From a virus, in IMG/VR virus record IMGVR_UViG_3300031718_000041, positions 1-24,978 of that record: a DNA stretch of 24,978 nt. One strand, given 5' to 3'. The notes beneath the pieces were generated by a model. That model did no database searches, was not told where the DNA came from, and was given only the letters and a program-made list of their open reading frames with translations. The translations under genes and the position numbers were made by a program. This document shows positions 6,608 to 12,765 of this stretch, piece after piece. Each line of letters opens with the position of its first letter. The first letter of the stretch is position 1.

Positions 6608-7210
6608 ATGGTTGACATGGGATTAGGAATATTAGGCAGTCCTTCAACGTGCTTTCGCCAGAAGAATCGCTGGATGTTCTCTATTCCTAATCTCATTGGT
6701 GTATCGGGGCCAAGCTCCTCTATTCCGATGCTTCCCCCATCAAAAGCGGCAAGACCCAATATTGAATTGAAAGAAGTGGAAGTTAGGCATATTAATGAAA
6801 CAGTTTATTATCCAATGAAGCCAGATTGGAAGCCACTTCAAGTCACTTTATATCACATAGGAGCATTTAATAATAATCCAATTTATAATTGGCTACTTGC
6901 TGCCTATAACCCTACTGCCTCTCTTACGGGTACTTGGTCTCCTTCTGTTAATAGTGGGAATGCAGTTGCCGCAGCAAGCGGAAATCCGGTATCTAGTTTA
7001 ATACAACCATATGCCTCGCTGGATATGTATGATGGATGCGGTGGATTCCTTGAAAATTGGACATATGAAGTAGTATGGCCTCAAACCATAGATTGGGACA
7101 CCCTGGACATGGAAACTGGGGAACTAGTTTATATCAATTTAACACTACGTTATGCCAGGGCATATTTCGGAACTTCACTTGGTCTTGCTTTGCCGCCTTT
7201 GCCGGGTTAA
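6608..7210 (+). CDS. Tail tube paralogue, T4 gp19-like (second copy)
   Basis: A 200-residue paralogue of the tube protein at 5720. Aligned by eye, both share MGLG-I-G near the start, RW-F-strand, SRPNI/ARPNIE, PxWxxxxVT, IYNWL/LYNWLASVY, DGCG-L-W and WPQ-I-W--LDME followed by LTLRY. The sequence between about residues 95 and 135 differs, being rich in Ser, Ala and Asn. It lacks the cysteine-rich tail of the first copy. A GGAG site (GCCGGAGTTAATTT) precedes the ATG. The distance and structured spacer suggest separate expression, perhaps for a minor tube, tube-tip or baseplate-proximal ring. Its stop overlaps the convergent gene at 7207 by four bases. Confidence 0.88.
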   Translation: MVDMGLGILGSPSTCFRQKNRWMFSIPNLIGVSGPSSSIPMLPPSKAARPNIELKEVEVRHINETVYYPMKPDWKPLQVTLYHIGAFNNNPIYNWLLAAYNPTASLTGTWSPSVNSGNAVAAASGNPVSSLIQPYASLDMYDGCGGFLENWTYEVVWPQTIDWDTLDMETGELVYINLTLRYARAYFGTSLGLALPPLPG

Positions 7211-7458
7211 TCCTCAAAACTCTCTGGAAACTCTCTTTTAAGAATCTCGCGGCACGCATGTAGGGCGTCTTCTAATTGTTTCCCTTTAATGCCCATTACG
7301 CGACAAGCCCCACTTTTATTTAATCTGCCTTTTTTAGTATAAACTTTAGATTCGTTAGAAAGGAGAGCTTCAACCAAAAGATCGTATCCATGATCTTTGA
7401 GTTTTTGTATAAGTTCATTTCTTTCTAGGATGTCGATAGAAGATTGTTTTTTTGTCAT
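7207..7458 (-). CDS. Small helical protein downstream of the late sigma gene, 83 aa
   Basis: An 83-residue, charged, helical protein. The stretch GRLNKSGACRVMGIKGKQLE followed by DALHACREILKREF looks like a helix-turn-helix-type bundle. I chose the ATG at 7458. A TTG at 7494 overlapping the sigma-factor stop (TTGA) would add 12 hydrophobic residues and has AAAAGGA immediately before it, so coupled initiation there is possible. It is the second gene of an operon with the gp55-like sigma factor. This position would suit a co-activator such as T4 gp33, but I see no sequence match to gp33 and treat that only as a testable idea. Confidence 0.65.
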   Translation of the reverse strand: MTKKQSSIDILERNELIQKLKDHGYDLLVEALLSNESKVYTKKGRLNKSGACRVMGIKGKQLEDALHACREILKREFPESFED

Positions 7459-7490
7459 GTAGTTAATTGTACAAATTAAAAATATATAAG

Positions 7491-8024
7491 TCAATCCTTT
7501 TCATTATTCTTTCTATCTTTTGGACTTATCTTGGATTGTTTATATCCTTTGGTAGATTGTAAGAAATCACCATACTTCTTCTTCAATTCATTATAGTTCC
7601 TAGCTGATCGCCACAATTGCCTAAAATGATTTAGAACACAAGTCGTCATATAGTTAAAAGCTTTGCCTTTAGATGGATTAAATCTTCCAATCTTCTCAAA
7701 ACAGATAAATACACCTTCTTGTATCGCGTCATCTGGGTCAACATTATAGAACTTAAAACATTGTACAATATTTCTGGATAACTTATAAAAATTGGCTGCC
7801 AATTGGTCTTGCGACATCTCAAAATTGGCTTTCATTTCATCGTATCTTTTTTTATGTTCATCCAACGCCGCAACATCATATTGCCTATTTCTTTTAATTT
7901 TCCTATTTATTGTTTCTTCATAATCTCTAATAATTAGCTCATATCGAGATTTGTACTTCTTAAAAGTTAGGAAGTTATCTATAGTACTCTCAAAACTTTT
8001 ATTATTTAGATATTCATTTGTCAT
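7491..8024 (-). CDS. Late-transcription sigma factor, T4 gp55-like
   Basis: A 177-residue protein whose residues of about 75-150 form a minimal sigma-70 region 2: AANFYKLSRNIVQCFKFY, DPDDAIQEGVFICFEKIGRF, and FNYMTTCVLNHFRQLWRS leading into NELKKKYGDF. The last part parallels T4 gp55 ([20 protein letters not shown] then VAKKYSYF). No region 4 is present, as in gp55 (185 aa). The lysine-rich first 70 residues form a charged, probably helical extension and the C-terminus is a short basic tail. By family knowledge such proteins replace the host sigma on core RNA polymerase and direct it to AT-rich late promoters of TATAAATA type. The gene is divergent from 8069, with 44 bases between starts. A TTGTCA box over its own start codon could serve the divergent gene. 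Confidence 0.85.
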   Translation of the reverse strand: MTNEYLNNKSFESTIDNFLTFKKYKSRYELIIRDYEETINRKIKRNRQYDVAALDEHKKRYDEMKANFEMSQDQLAANFYKLSRNIVQCFKFYNVDPDDAIQEGVFICFEKIGRFNPSKGKAFNYMTTCVLNHFRQLWRSARNYNELKKKYGDFLQSTKGYKQSKISPKDRKNNEKD

Positions 8025-8068
8025 ATGGCAAACCGGAATAATATATATCTACTTTCTTTATTTTTCTC

Positions 8069-8251
8069 ATGGACATATTTCAATTAATGTCAGAAATCGT
8101 GCGAACTCCAAATAGTATAAAGCGATATCAAGATTTATTAAAGTATTACAACAGTAATAACAAGATAAAAGAAGTATCAGATATATCATATTTAATAGAG
8201 CAGAAATTTGGCAAAAATGAAAACAATCCTGACCTTCATACCCAAAAATGA
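8069..8251 (+). CDS. Small helical hypothetical protein, 60 aa
   Basis: A 60-residue, lysine- and asparagine-rich helical protein beginning MDIFQLMSEIVRTPNSIKRY. Its last 35 bases overlap the start of the TPR protein at 8217 in another frame (+1 relative), so translation of the two may be coupled. The helices (SIKRYQDLLKYYNSNNK) resemble one TPR-like hairpin, consistent with the downstream gene, but the match is weak. The leader is U-rich with no evident Shine-Dalgarno. A TTGTCA box (8019-8024) followed by TATATA after 18 bases is a weak promoter candidate. It could be a real small gene or the 5' part of a longer gene broken by a frameshift. Confidence 0.5.
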   Translation: MDIFQLMSEIVRTPNSIKRYQDLLKYYNSNNKIKEVSDISYLIEQKFGKNENNPDLHTQK

Positions 8252-9086
8252 CTCTATAATTGACAGATTGATAGAGTCAGCACGAAAATACGATTACGAG
8301 TTAGAAACAGTAAGCAATAATTTCAACAGAAATTATTCACAAGTATTAAATAATTGCTTAGAAGAATCCAAAAACTACTTATTCCTAAATCCTTGGGAAT
8401 ATATTATAAGTCCTCCGCAAAAAACAGATAATTTATGCTATGTTTCTATAATTGATGGAGAAATAATTAGTAAGGAAATAAGGATTTTCCCAGGCACATG
8501 TAAGTTCGCCAACCCAGTATATCCAATCATTGATAGTTCCACTAATAATCTTTCATGTTGTGTAATAGGTTCTAGTTCTACCAATTTTAGATACGACCCC
8601 AATCTGGTCTATGAGTGGAGAGCGAAAGAACCCTTAAATCCAAAGCCTCTTTATTATCAAGCTATCAGTCTTCTACAACAAGGAAAATATAAAGACTTTC
8701 TAACTACATCATCGCAATACATGAGAATGAATCCTAGCATCAGTATATCTGGGACTATGAACAAATATTATTACGCTTTAGTTTCTTTCACAGTTAACAA
8801 GGATTACAAATCAGCTATCCAAAACTTAATACAATGTTTATCAATCAATATATGTATGGCTGAGTTTTGGTGCTTACTGGGAGATATCTACTACGAATTA
8901 AATGATTATAATAAAGCCATTGACTTTTACCAAAACGCTTTACTGTTGGGAAGTAGAAGACTTAGGAATGACAAATGGCCGATGATAGTATCAAAATATG
9001 AAGAATATCCTCAAAATATGATTAAATCCTGCTTAAAATTAACCGAGAACAACCATTTTATTTTACCATTGACAGACGACGCTTAA
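8217..9086 (+). CDS. TPR protein with degenerate glycosyltransferase-2-like N-terminus
   Basis: A 289-residue protein. The N-terminus (MKTILTFIPKNDSIIDRLIE, then ELETVSNNFNRNYSQVLNNC and SKNYLFLNPWEYII) follows the layout of GT-A family-2 glycosyltransferases, where a DADE/DxD metal motif normally follows the hydrophobic strand. Here that place reads LFLNPWE, so the metal-binding aspartates are missing. IRIFPGTCKFANPVYPII resembles the RLF-(x)-F-x-G/P-x-VHE region of TPR glycosyltransferases. From about residue 140 there are TPR-like helices (NPKPLYYQAISLLQQGKYKD; AEFWCLLGDIYYELNDYNKA followed by IDFYQNALLLG). ATG 8217 is preferred over a TTG nine bases earlier. It may be an inactive transferase used for binding, or simply a TPR protein. 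The fold call rests on pattern memory only. Confidence 0.6.
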   Translation: MKTILTFIPKNDSIIDRLIESARKYDYELETVSNNFNRNYSQVLNNCLEESKNYLFLNPWEYIISPPQKTDNLCYVSIIDGEIISKEIRIFPGTCKFANPVYPIIDSSTNNLSCCVIGSSSTNFRYDPNLVYEWRAKEPLNPKPLYYQAISLLQQGKYKDFLTTSSQYMRMNPSISISGTMNKYYYALVSFTVNKDYKSAIQNLIQCLSINICMAEFWCLLGDIYYELNDYNKAIDFYQNALLLGSRRLRNDKWPMIVSKYEEYPQNMIKSCLKLTENNHFILPLTDDA

Positions 9087-9117
9087 TATGATACTATTAC
9101 GATAGAGGAGGGTGTAA

Positions 9118-9747
9118 GTGGATAAAAGCTTCAATAACACCAATCTTATGCGTTATAAAATACATTCAGAACATGTAAGTAGCTTTGCCCCTAGGATAGG
9201 GTTTAAGGTATTTGAGATTATAAAAGATGATACCGATACTATACGCATATTAACAGGTAGTGAACTTTTAAGAACACCAATGGTTAAACATAAGCAGGCT
9301 AAAGGAGATCGCTGGTTTGAAATATCAATGGTTAAAAATGGCGTTTATCATGCCGCCTGCGAACAAGAGGCGGTAATAAAACTTTTGCACTTAAATTCAC
9401 TTGCTAAGAGTAAATTACGATCAAATCGTTATCATCAGCGACCTTCGGAAAGGTTCTTTGGTTTCTGGGGTAAAGTCTTCGGCGAGAACATGGATACCAC
9501 TTGTGGCACTTTTCTTTCGGAATCTTATAAGCCGGGATTTCACGTATTCTTATCAATTGTCGATGCTTATCAATACATGAGAAAACTAAGGAGAATAACA
9601 GATGGAGATAGGATTTATAGTATCTATAAGGTAAATTATTACGGAGAAATCACAGAACTAGTGGATGATAGTGTTCCTGTTGATAGTGCTGAGTATATAA
9701 AGATTAGAGAAGAGGTAGATATATCTCAGAACAATATCTCCAAGTGA
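9118..9747 (+). CDS. Hypothetical protein, 209 aa
   Basis: A 209-residue soluble protein starting at GTG 9118, which has a strong GAGGAGGG site seven bases upstream and no competing ATG nearby. The centre is basic (SLAKSKLRSNRYHQRPSERF). The C-terminal half has a pattern seen in several phage unknowns: KPGFHVFLSIVDAYQYMRKL followed by YSIYKVNYYGEITELV, suggesting an alpha/beta domain ending in antiparallel strands. Cysteines occur at CEQ and TTCGT without a metal motif. Its stop overlaps the convergent gene at 9726 by 22 bases. I cannot name a family. Confidence 0.7.
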   Translation: MDKSFNNTNLMRYKIHSEHVSSFAPRIGFKVFEIIKDDTDTIRILTGSELLRTPMVKHKQAKGDRWFEISMVKNGVYHAACEQEAVIKLLHLNSLAKSKLRSNRYHQRPSERFFGFWGKVFGENMDTTCGTFLSESYKPGFHVFLSIVDAYQYMRKLRRITDGDRIYSIYKVNYYGEITELVDDSVPVDSAEYIKIREEVDISQNNISK

Positions 9748-10109
9748 TTCACTACGACTGTGACCATATTTTCCCATCTAGCTACATCTAATTGTACCCT
9801 GCCCTTTGGAATCTTTTGTAAATGACCTTCTAATTCATCTATCGTGCAGTTTATAACTTGCCAGTTATTTTTGGCCAGGGCTTCCAATTCCTCATCTGGA
9901 TCACTGATTTCTCTATTTGGGAAATATTCAGCTATTTGCTTTTTTGCCTCTTTAAGAACTTGTCTTATATATTTATTGTGGCAATGTCCGCAACCGGGAT
10001 TCTCTACAAACTTCTTTGCTCCTTCCTGTAGACTTTCTGGCAAAGATTTGCGGAATCGCTCATCTTTAAGTGCGTGCTTTACGTCTATTTCTCTTATAGC
10101 TTTCATCAT
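9726..10109 (-). CDS. Hypothetical protein with CGHCH motif, 127 aa
   Basis: A 127-residue charged protein. An N-terminal helical region with several Lys/Glu pairs is followed by NPGCGHCHNKYIRQVLKEAK, where CxxCH could bind a metal. Only one such pair is present, so a zinc site would need His residues or a dimer. A C-x2-C-H is also the haem c attachment motif, but no signal peptide is present, so cytochrome is unlikely. The C-terminal part (WENMVTVVVNHLEILF) is strand-like. The ATG overlaps the stop of the zinc-ribbon gene upstream by four bases, so it is translationally coupled. It is the last gene of a five-gene minus-strand cluster. Function unknown. Confidence 0.68.
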   Translation of the reverse strand: MMKAIREIDVKHALKDERFRKSLPESLQEGAKKFVENPGCGHCHNKYIRQVLKEAKKQIAEYFPNREISDPDEELEALAKNNWQVINCTIDELEGHLQKIPKGRVQLDVARWENMVTVVVNHLEILF

Positions 10110-10336
10110 ATCTTTTTAATTCTCATTCCTCTTCCACATTTGGGACATTTGTAAATCTTAGGCAAATGGCAAAACTCTGACGGAATTGTTTTATTTTGTT
10201 CGTCCAATACAGGAATATTACGCTGTATTTTTACTCTTGGCACTTCTTTCAATTTGTGGTCTTCAATTTGCGAACCATCTGTAACCCGATTGTATCCGCA
10301 AATCTCGCAATATATCCTATATATTTTAATCCCCAT
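10106..10336 (-). CDS. Small zinc-ribbon protein, 76 aa
   Basis: A 76-residue protein with two CxxC knuckles: CEICGY at residues 10-13 and CPKCGRGMRIKKI at the C-terminus, a pattern typical of a zinc ribbon. A further cysteine (FCHLP) lies between. The spacing of about 50 residues between knuckles is long, so the intervening basic loop (KEVPRVKIQRN) may itself be functional. ATG 10336 follows immediately after the stop of the membrane-protein gene (TAG-ATG), and its end overlaps the next gene by four bases, so it is firmly embedded in a co-translated cluster. It may bind nucleic acid or protein; the partner is unknown. Confidence 0.72.
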   Translation of the reverse strand: MGIKIYRIYCEICGYNRVTDGSQIEDHKLKEVPRVKIQRNIPVLDEQNKTIPSEFCHLPKIYKCPKCGRGMRIKKI

Positions 10337-10687
10337 CTATGTCATGGCCTCGTTGTCCTCATCTAACTTCTCATCATCGGCTTCATCATCAAAATAATGA
10401 ACTATACTTCCTTCTAGTTTATCCAACCATAAGTCCCCAACTGTCGCCAGAAAACTACCAGCACATCCCAGGAGAAAAATCGTAGCCCAAGAAAGATTGA
10501 ATAGTATATACCCGCAAAGTAGCCCTACCCAGAATCCAGAGCATGTTGAGCAAGTGAGTAAATCGTAAATATAAGTCCAATCCTTAAAGAACTCTCTTAT
10601 TGGCTTGAATAATGAAGAATTGACTACGATATTAGTCATACCAATGACACTTAGAGCAAATAAAACTATCAAAAATAGAACTTCCAT
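10337..10687 (-). CDS. Small membrane protein with CSTCSGFW motif
   Basis: A 116-residue membrane protein. Residues 2-22 (EVLFLIVLFALSVIGMTNIV) form one transmembrane helix. A loop carries LLTCSTCSGFWVGLLCGYIL, with cysteines at the membrane edge, and further hydrophobic helices cover about 50-86. The C-terminus is strongly acidic (DDEADDEKLDEDNEAMT) and probably cytoplasmic. The CxxCxGFW element at the start of a helix resembles small DUF1360-like membrane proteins of phages and bacteria, from memory. GAGGT precedes the ATG. The gene lies in a tight cluster with zinc-motif proteins. It could alter the host envelope or act at lysis or superinfection, but nothing in the sequence proves this. 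Confidence 0.72.
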   Translation of the reverse strand: MEVLFLIVLFALSVIGMTNIVVNSSLFKPIREFFKDWTYIYDLLTCSTCSGFWVGLLCGYILFNLSWATIFLLGCAGSFLATVGDLWLDKLEGSIVHYFDDEADDEKLDEDNEAMT

Positions 10688-10690
10688 AAA

Positions 10691-10894
10691 TTATACCTCA
10701 AAACTTATCTTTTCAACACGATTAGCTTCATTGACACAGGGGATGAAAACTACATCCCATCCACTACTCTTAACGGCTTCAATCTGGGTCTTGTTAGTAG
10801 TCCTGGCTGTTTCTATGAGGGACTCATGAGTGACTCCCTTGTCAACCATATCAGAATTAACATTTATATAAAAAATTACTATACCTTTTAACAT
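10691..10894 (-). CDS. Small hypothetical protein, 67 aa
   Basis: A 67-residue protein starting MLKGIVIFYINVNSDMVDKG. It has a hydrophobic strand at each end (GIVIFYINVN and WDVVFIPCVNEANRVEKISF) and a helix between, giving a compact alpha/beta pattern. There is no membrane segment long enough for insertion and no known motif. A good TGGAGATAAT leader precedes the ATG, and the membrane protein gene follows after three bases, so it is part of the minus-strand cluster beginning at 11280. I recognise no family. Confidence 0.65.
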   Translation of the reverse strand: MLKGIVIFYINVNSDMVDKGVTHESLIETARTTNKTQIEAVKSSGWDVVFIPCVNEANRVEKISFEV

Positions 10895-10908
10895 ATTATC
10901 TCCAAAAA

Positions 10909-11280
10909 TTAACGCCAGAATGTGATATATAAGTTATCGCAATCGCGAAATGTAGAAAAGTAAAAGTTTTCTTTTATATCACAGAGAGCCGAACCTACAT
11001 CGTCAGATATAGGTACGGCAAGGTTTTTAACAGAACTATAATCTAACTTAGTTAAGTTAATTTCCTCCCCTAGGACATTTTCAATTACTTGTAAATCATC
11101 ATCAGTTATGTTATTGAGAAAATCTAAAATTGCCTTTCTAGCCATAGAACGCAACATAGGATTTCTTTTTCCGACTGTCCACAAATGATAATGTTTCAAC
11201 AATCTGTGGGGTAATTGATCTTTTACATTTTTATTATAAAAAATTACACTTTCTACATTTGAAAAATTCAAATCTACCAC
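10909..11280 (-). CDS. Hypothetical protein, 123 aa
   Basis: A 123-residue protein and the first gene of the five-gene minus-strand cluster ending at 9726. It starts MVDLNFSNVESVIFYNKNVK, has a basic helical middle (RNPMLRSMARKAILDFLNNI) followed by an acidic helix (TDDDLQVIENVLGEEINL), and ends in strands (NFYFSTFRDCDNLYITFWR). It is divergent from the gp26-like gene, with 27 bases between starts. A candidate late promoter for the plus-strand gene (11281-11296) directly abuts this start codon. Promoters for both directions must therefore overlap or lie inside the opposite gene. No known domain is visible. Confidence 0.65.
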   Translation of the reverse strand: MVDLNFSNVESVIFYNKNVKDQLPHRLLKHYHLWTVGKRNPMLRSMARKAILDFLNNITDDDLQVIENVLGEEINLTKLDYSSVKNLAVPISDDVGSALCDIKENFYFSTFRDCDNLYITFWR

Positions 11281-11296
11281 ACTTTATTATAGCAGA
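11281..11296 (+). promoter_or_regulatory. Candidate phage late promoter, site 3 (before the gp26-like gene)
   Basis: ACTTTATTATAGCAGA lies 12 bases before the ATG of the gp26-like gene and shares ATTATAGYARR with the sites at 2065 and 6381. GCAGAGG, overlapping its end, could serve as ribosome site. The very short leader is a weakness: transcription starting 5-7 bases downstream would remove most of the Shine-Dalgarno. Confidence 0.3.
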
Positions 11297-11307
11297 GGTT
11301 CAATAAA

Positions 11308-12429
11308 ATGACAGAATATAAACCCAGAAAAATTGATTTAAACGCGGAAAGTCCAATGAATATATTGGAGAAGAATGCTCAAATTAGGGCTGCCGCCCAA
11401 GGTAGTCGCGAAGAAGTAGAGGCAAGAGGCGAGGGATTAGCAGCAGTGCCCCAAGTGCCAGCACAAGGGGGGTTAGATATTAATGGCCCAATGGACCCGG
11501 TTTTTGCTGAAATATTACAACAACAACAAAGAATACAAGGCAAACCTTCGCAGATGCAACAGCCGCAACGCAGAGCAACAGAAAGAAGCTCTGATCCGAT
11601 GAGAATGGCTCGCGACCAAGGTATGCTAAAAACTAGTGATGATTTGAGGAATATACTCGCTAAAATTAAACAAATTACGTTTAATTACGACGAACTAATG
11701 TTGCCTTCTCGGGGGCTTTTTTACGATGATACTAATGGCCCAAGTAGCGGAATAGTACACTTGCGACCTATGACCGGAGCAGAAGAAGAAATTCTTGCCA
11801 CACCGCGATGGGCAAAAGGCGGCAAAGCGGTCGATATGATTCTTAAAAAGTGTATCGAAGAACCAATAGATCCCGCCAAATTACTTACAGTAGATAGAAA
11901 CTTCCTGTTGATTTTCCTACGGGGTTCTTCATATGGAACAGATTATGAAGTTGAAATTAAATGCCCAAACTGCGACACAAGATATGCAACTGTTATTAAC
12001 TTAAACTTGGAAGTTCAACTTTGTCCTGAAACTCTCACCGAAGATAGTTTGGAAGGCGATCTCCCAAGTACCGGTTTGCACTTCACATATAAATTATCAA
12101 CTGGTTTGGACGACGAAGCTATCAACAAATATCGCGACCAAAAAATCAAGTTCTTTGGTGAAGCGAATGACGATTCAATTCACGAAAGATTAGCCCAGTT
12201 ATTAAAATCAGTAGATAATATTACAGAGCACAGAGAAATTAAGACATTACTTAAACAATTACCGTCGTTAGACCTAAATCACCTAAGAAATACTATAATT
12301 GATCCGCCGTTCGGTGTAAATACAAAAGTACCATGTATATGTCCGTCGTGCTTGGAAGAATACGAACAAGAATTGCCACTAGAAAGCAATTTTTTCTTCC
12401 CACGCCGCCAAAAGGAGAGAACAGAGTAG
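11308..12429 (+). CDS. Baseplate hub / tail-assembly protein, T4 gp26-like, zero-frame product
   Basis: A 373-residue protein. Residues 1-115 are polar and low-complexity (QQQQR, Gln/Pro/Arg-rich). Residues 120-225 match what I know of the T4 baseplate family (gp26-like): LMLPSRGLFYDD, HLRPMTGAEEEILATPRWAK, a helix KAVDMILKKCIEEP, LLTVDRNFLLIFLRGSSYG and DYEVEIKCPNC. C219, C222, C345 and C348 (KCPNC and CICPSC) form a split zinc ribbon. T4 gp26 is about 208 aa and acts in hub assembly, so this homologue carries N- and C-terminal additions. Ten codons before its TAG lies a TTTTTTC slippery site in the correct frame, followed by a stem. This implies a second, longer product of about 447 residues. 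That layout recalls lambda gpG/gpGT-type tail-assembly chaperones. Confidence 0.82.
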   Translation: MTEYKPRKIDLNAESPMNILEKNAQIRAAAQGSREEVEARGEGLAAVPQVPAQGGLDINGPMDPVFAEILQQQQRIQGKPSQMQQPQRRATERSSDPMRMARDQGMLKTSDDLRNILAKIKQITFNYDELMLPSRGLFYDDTNGPSSGIVHLRPMTGAEEEILATPRWAKGGKAVDMILKKCIEEPIDPAKLLTVDRNFLLIFLRGSSYGTDYEVEIKCPNCDTRYATVINLNLEVQLCPETLTEDSLEGDLPSTGLHFTYKLSTGLDDEAINKYRDQKIKFFGEANDDSIHERLAQLLKSVDNITEHREIKTLLKQLPSLDLNHLRNTIIDPPFGVNTKVPCICPSCLEEYEQELPLESNFFFPRRQKERTE

Positions 12430-12487
12430 ATGAATTAGGAAATGAAATGGACCCTATTGACTGGGCCTGTACGCAATTATGGCGGCG
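12390..12487 (+). promoter_or_regulatory. Programmed -1 ribosomal frameshift signal
   Basis: T-TTT-TTC (12390-12396) is a canonical X-XXY-YYZ heptamer placed exactly in the zero frame (codons for F362 and F363 of the gp26-like protein). After a 6-base spacer (12397-12402), CGCCGCCA (12403-12410) is perfectly complementary to TGGCGGCG (12480-12487). This gives an 8-bp, GC-rich stem closing a 69-base loop in otherwise AT-rich DNA. Spacing and stem strength fit known stimulatory elements. A -1 slip bypasses the TAG at 12427 and reads on to 12650, adding 84 residues. The pairing was read by eye; a pseudoknot was not tested. Confidence 0.7.
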
Positions 12488-12650
12488 ATTGTCCGAAGAA
12501 AAATTCTTTTTCTTCTATCATTTCCACGGAATGAACTTAGCTGACTTTTGGCTACAAACTCCAATTGAGCGAAGTTGGATGATCGATAGACTTATTTCGC
12601 AAAGGAAAAAAGAAAACGAGGAAATAGAAAAGAGATCAAAAGCAAAATAG
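12396..12650 (+). CDS. Frameshift extension of the gp26-like protein, or separate 67-aa protein from 12447
   Basis: In the -1 frame of the gp26-like gene an open stretch runs to 12650. If reached by the slip at 12390-12396 it adds 84 residues starting LPTPPKGENRVDELGNE. If initiated independently, the first good start is ATG 12447 with AGGAAATGAA upstream, giving 67 residues (MDPIDWACTQLWRRLSEEKF, then HFHGMNLADFWLQTPIERSW and a charged C-terminal helix ending EEIEKRSKAK). The aromatic core followed by a Lys/Glu helix is like small tail-assembly proteins, and T4 has gp51 next to gp26. Both modes may operate. The coding potential of codons 12396-12446, which contain no start, would distinguish them. 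Confidence 0.7.
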   Translation, partial: LPTPPKGENRVDELGNEMDPIDWACTQLWRRLSEEKFFFFYHFHGMNLADFWLQTPIERSWMIDRLISQRKKENEEIEKRSKAK

Positions 12651-12657
12651 AAAGAGA

Positions 12658-12765
12658 ATGATGAGCAATTATTGGTTGAAAGTTACTAGAAAGAAAGAAA
12701 TTAAAAATATAGTCAAAAAGGCTATAGACAATTTCCGACAAAACAAAGTCAAAAAAGTTAAATAA
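12658..12765 (+). CDS. Very small basic protein, 35 aa
   Basis: A 35-codon reading frame (ATG 12658, TAA 12763-12765) encodes a highly basic peptide, MMSNYWLKVTRKKEIKNIVK and a continuing Lys-rich helix. AAAGAG lies just before the ATG, and the stop abuts the ATG of the next gene (TAA-ATG), which suggests coupled translation and makes it more than a chance frame. It lies in the gp26-like operon between the frameshift product and a probable virion protein. An amphipathic basic helix could bind RNA, protein or membrane. No family is recognisable at this length. Confidence 0.5.
   Translation: MMSNYWLKVTRKKEIKNIVKKAIDNFRQNKVKKVK

Noticed and set aside
8069-9086. Programmed +1 frameshift joining the 60-aa frame to the TPR protein
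   Set aside because: The frames overlap by 35 bases, but there is no recognised +1 slip signal, and the downstream protein has its own ATG and a natural N-terminal strand. Ordinary overlap is simpler.
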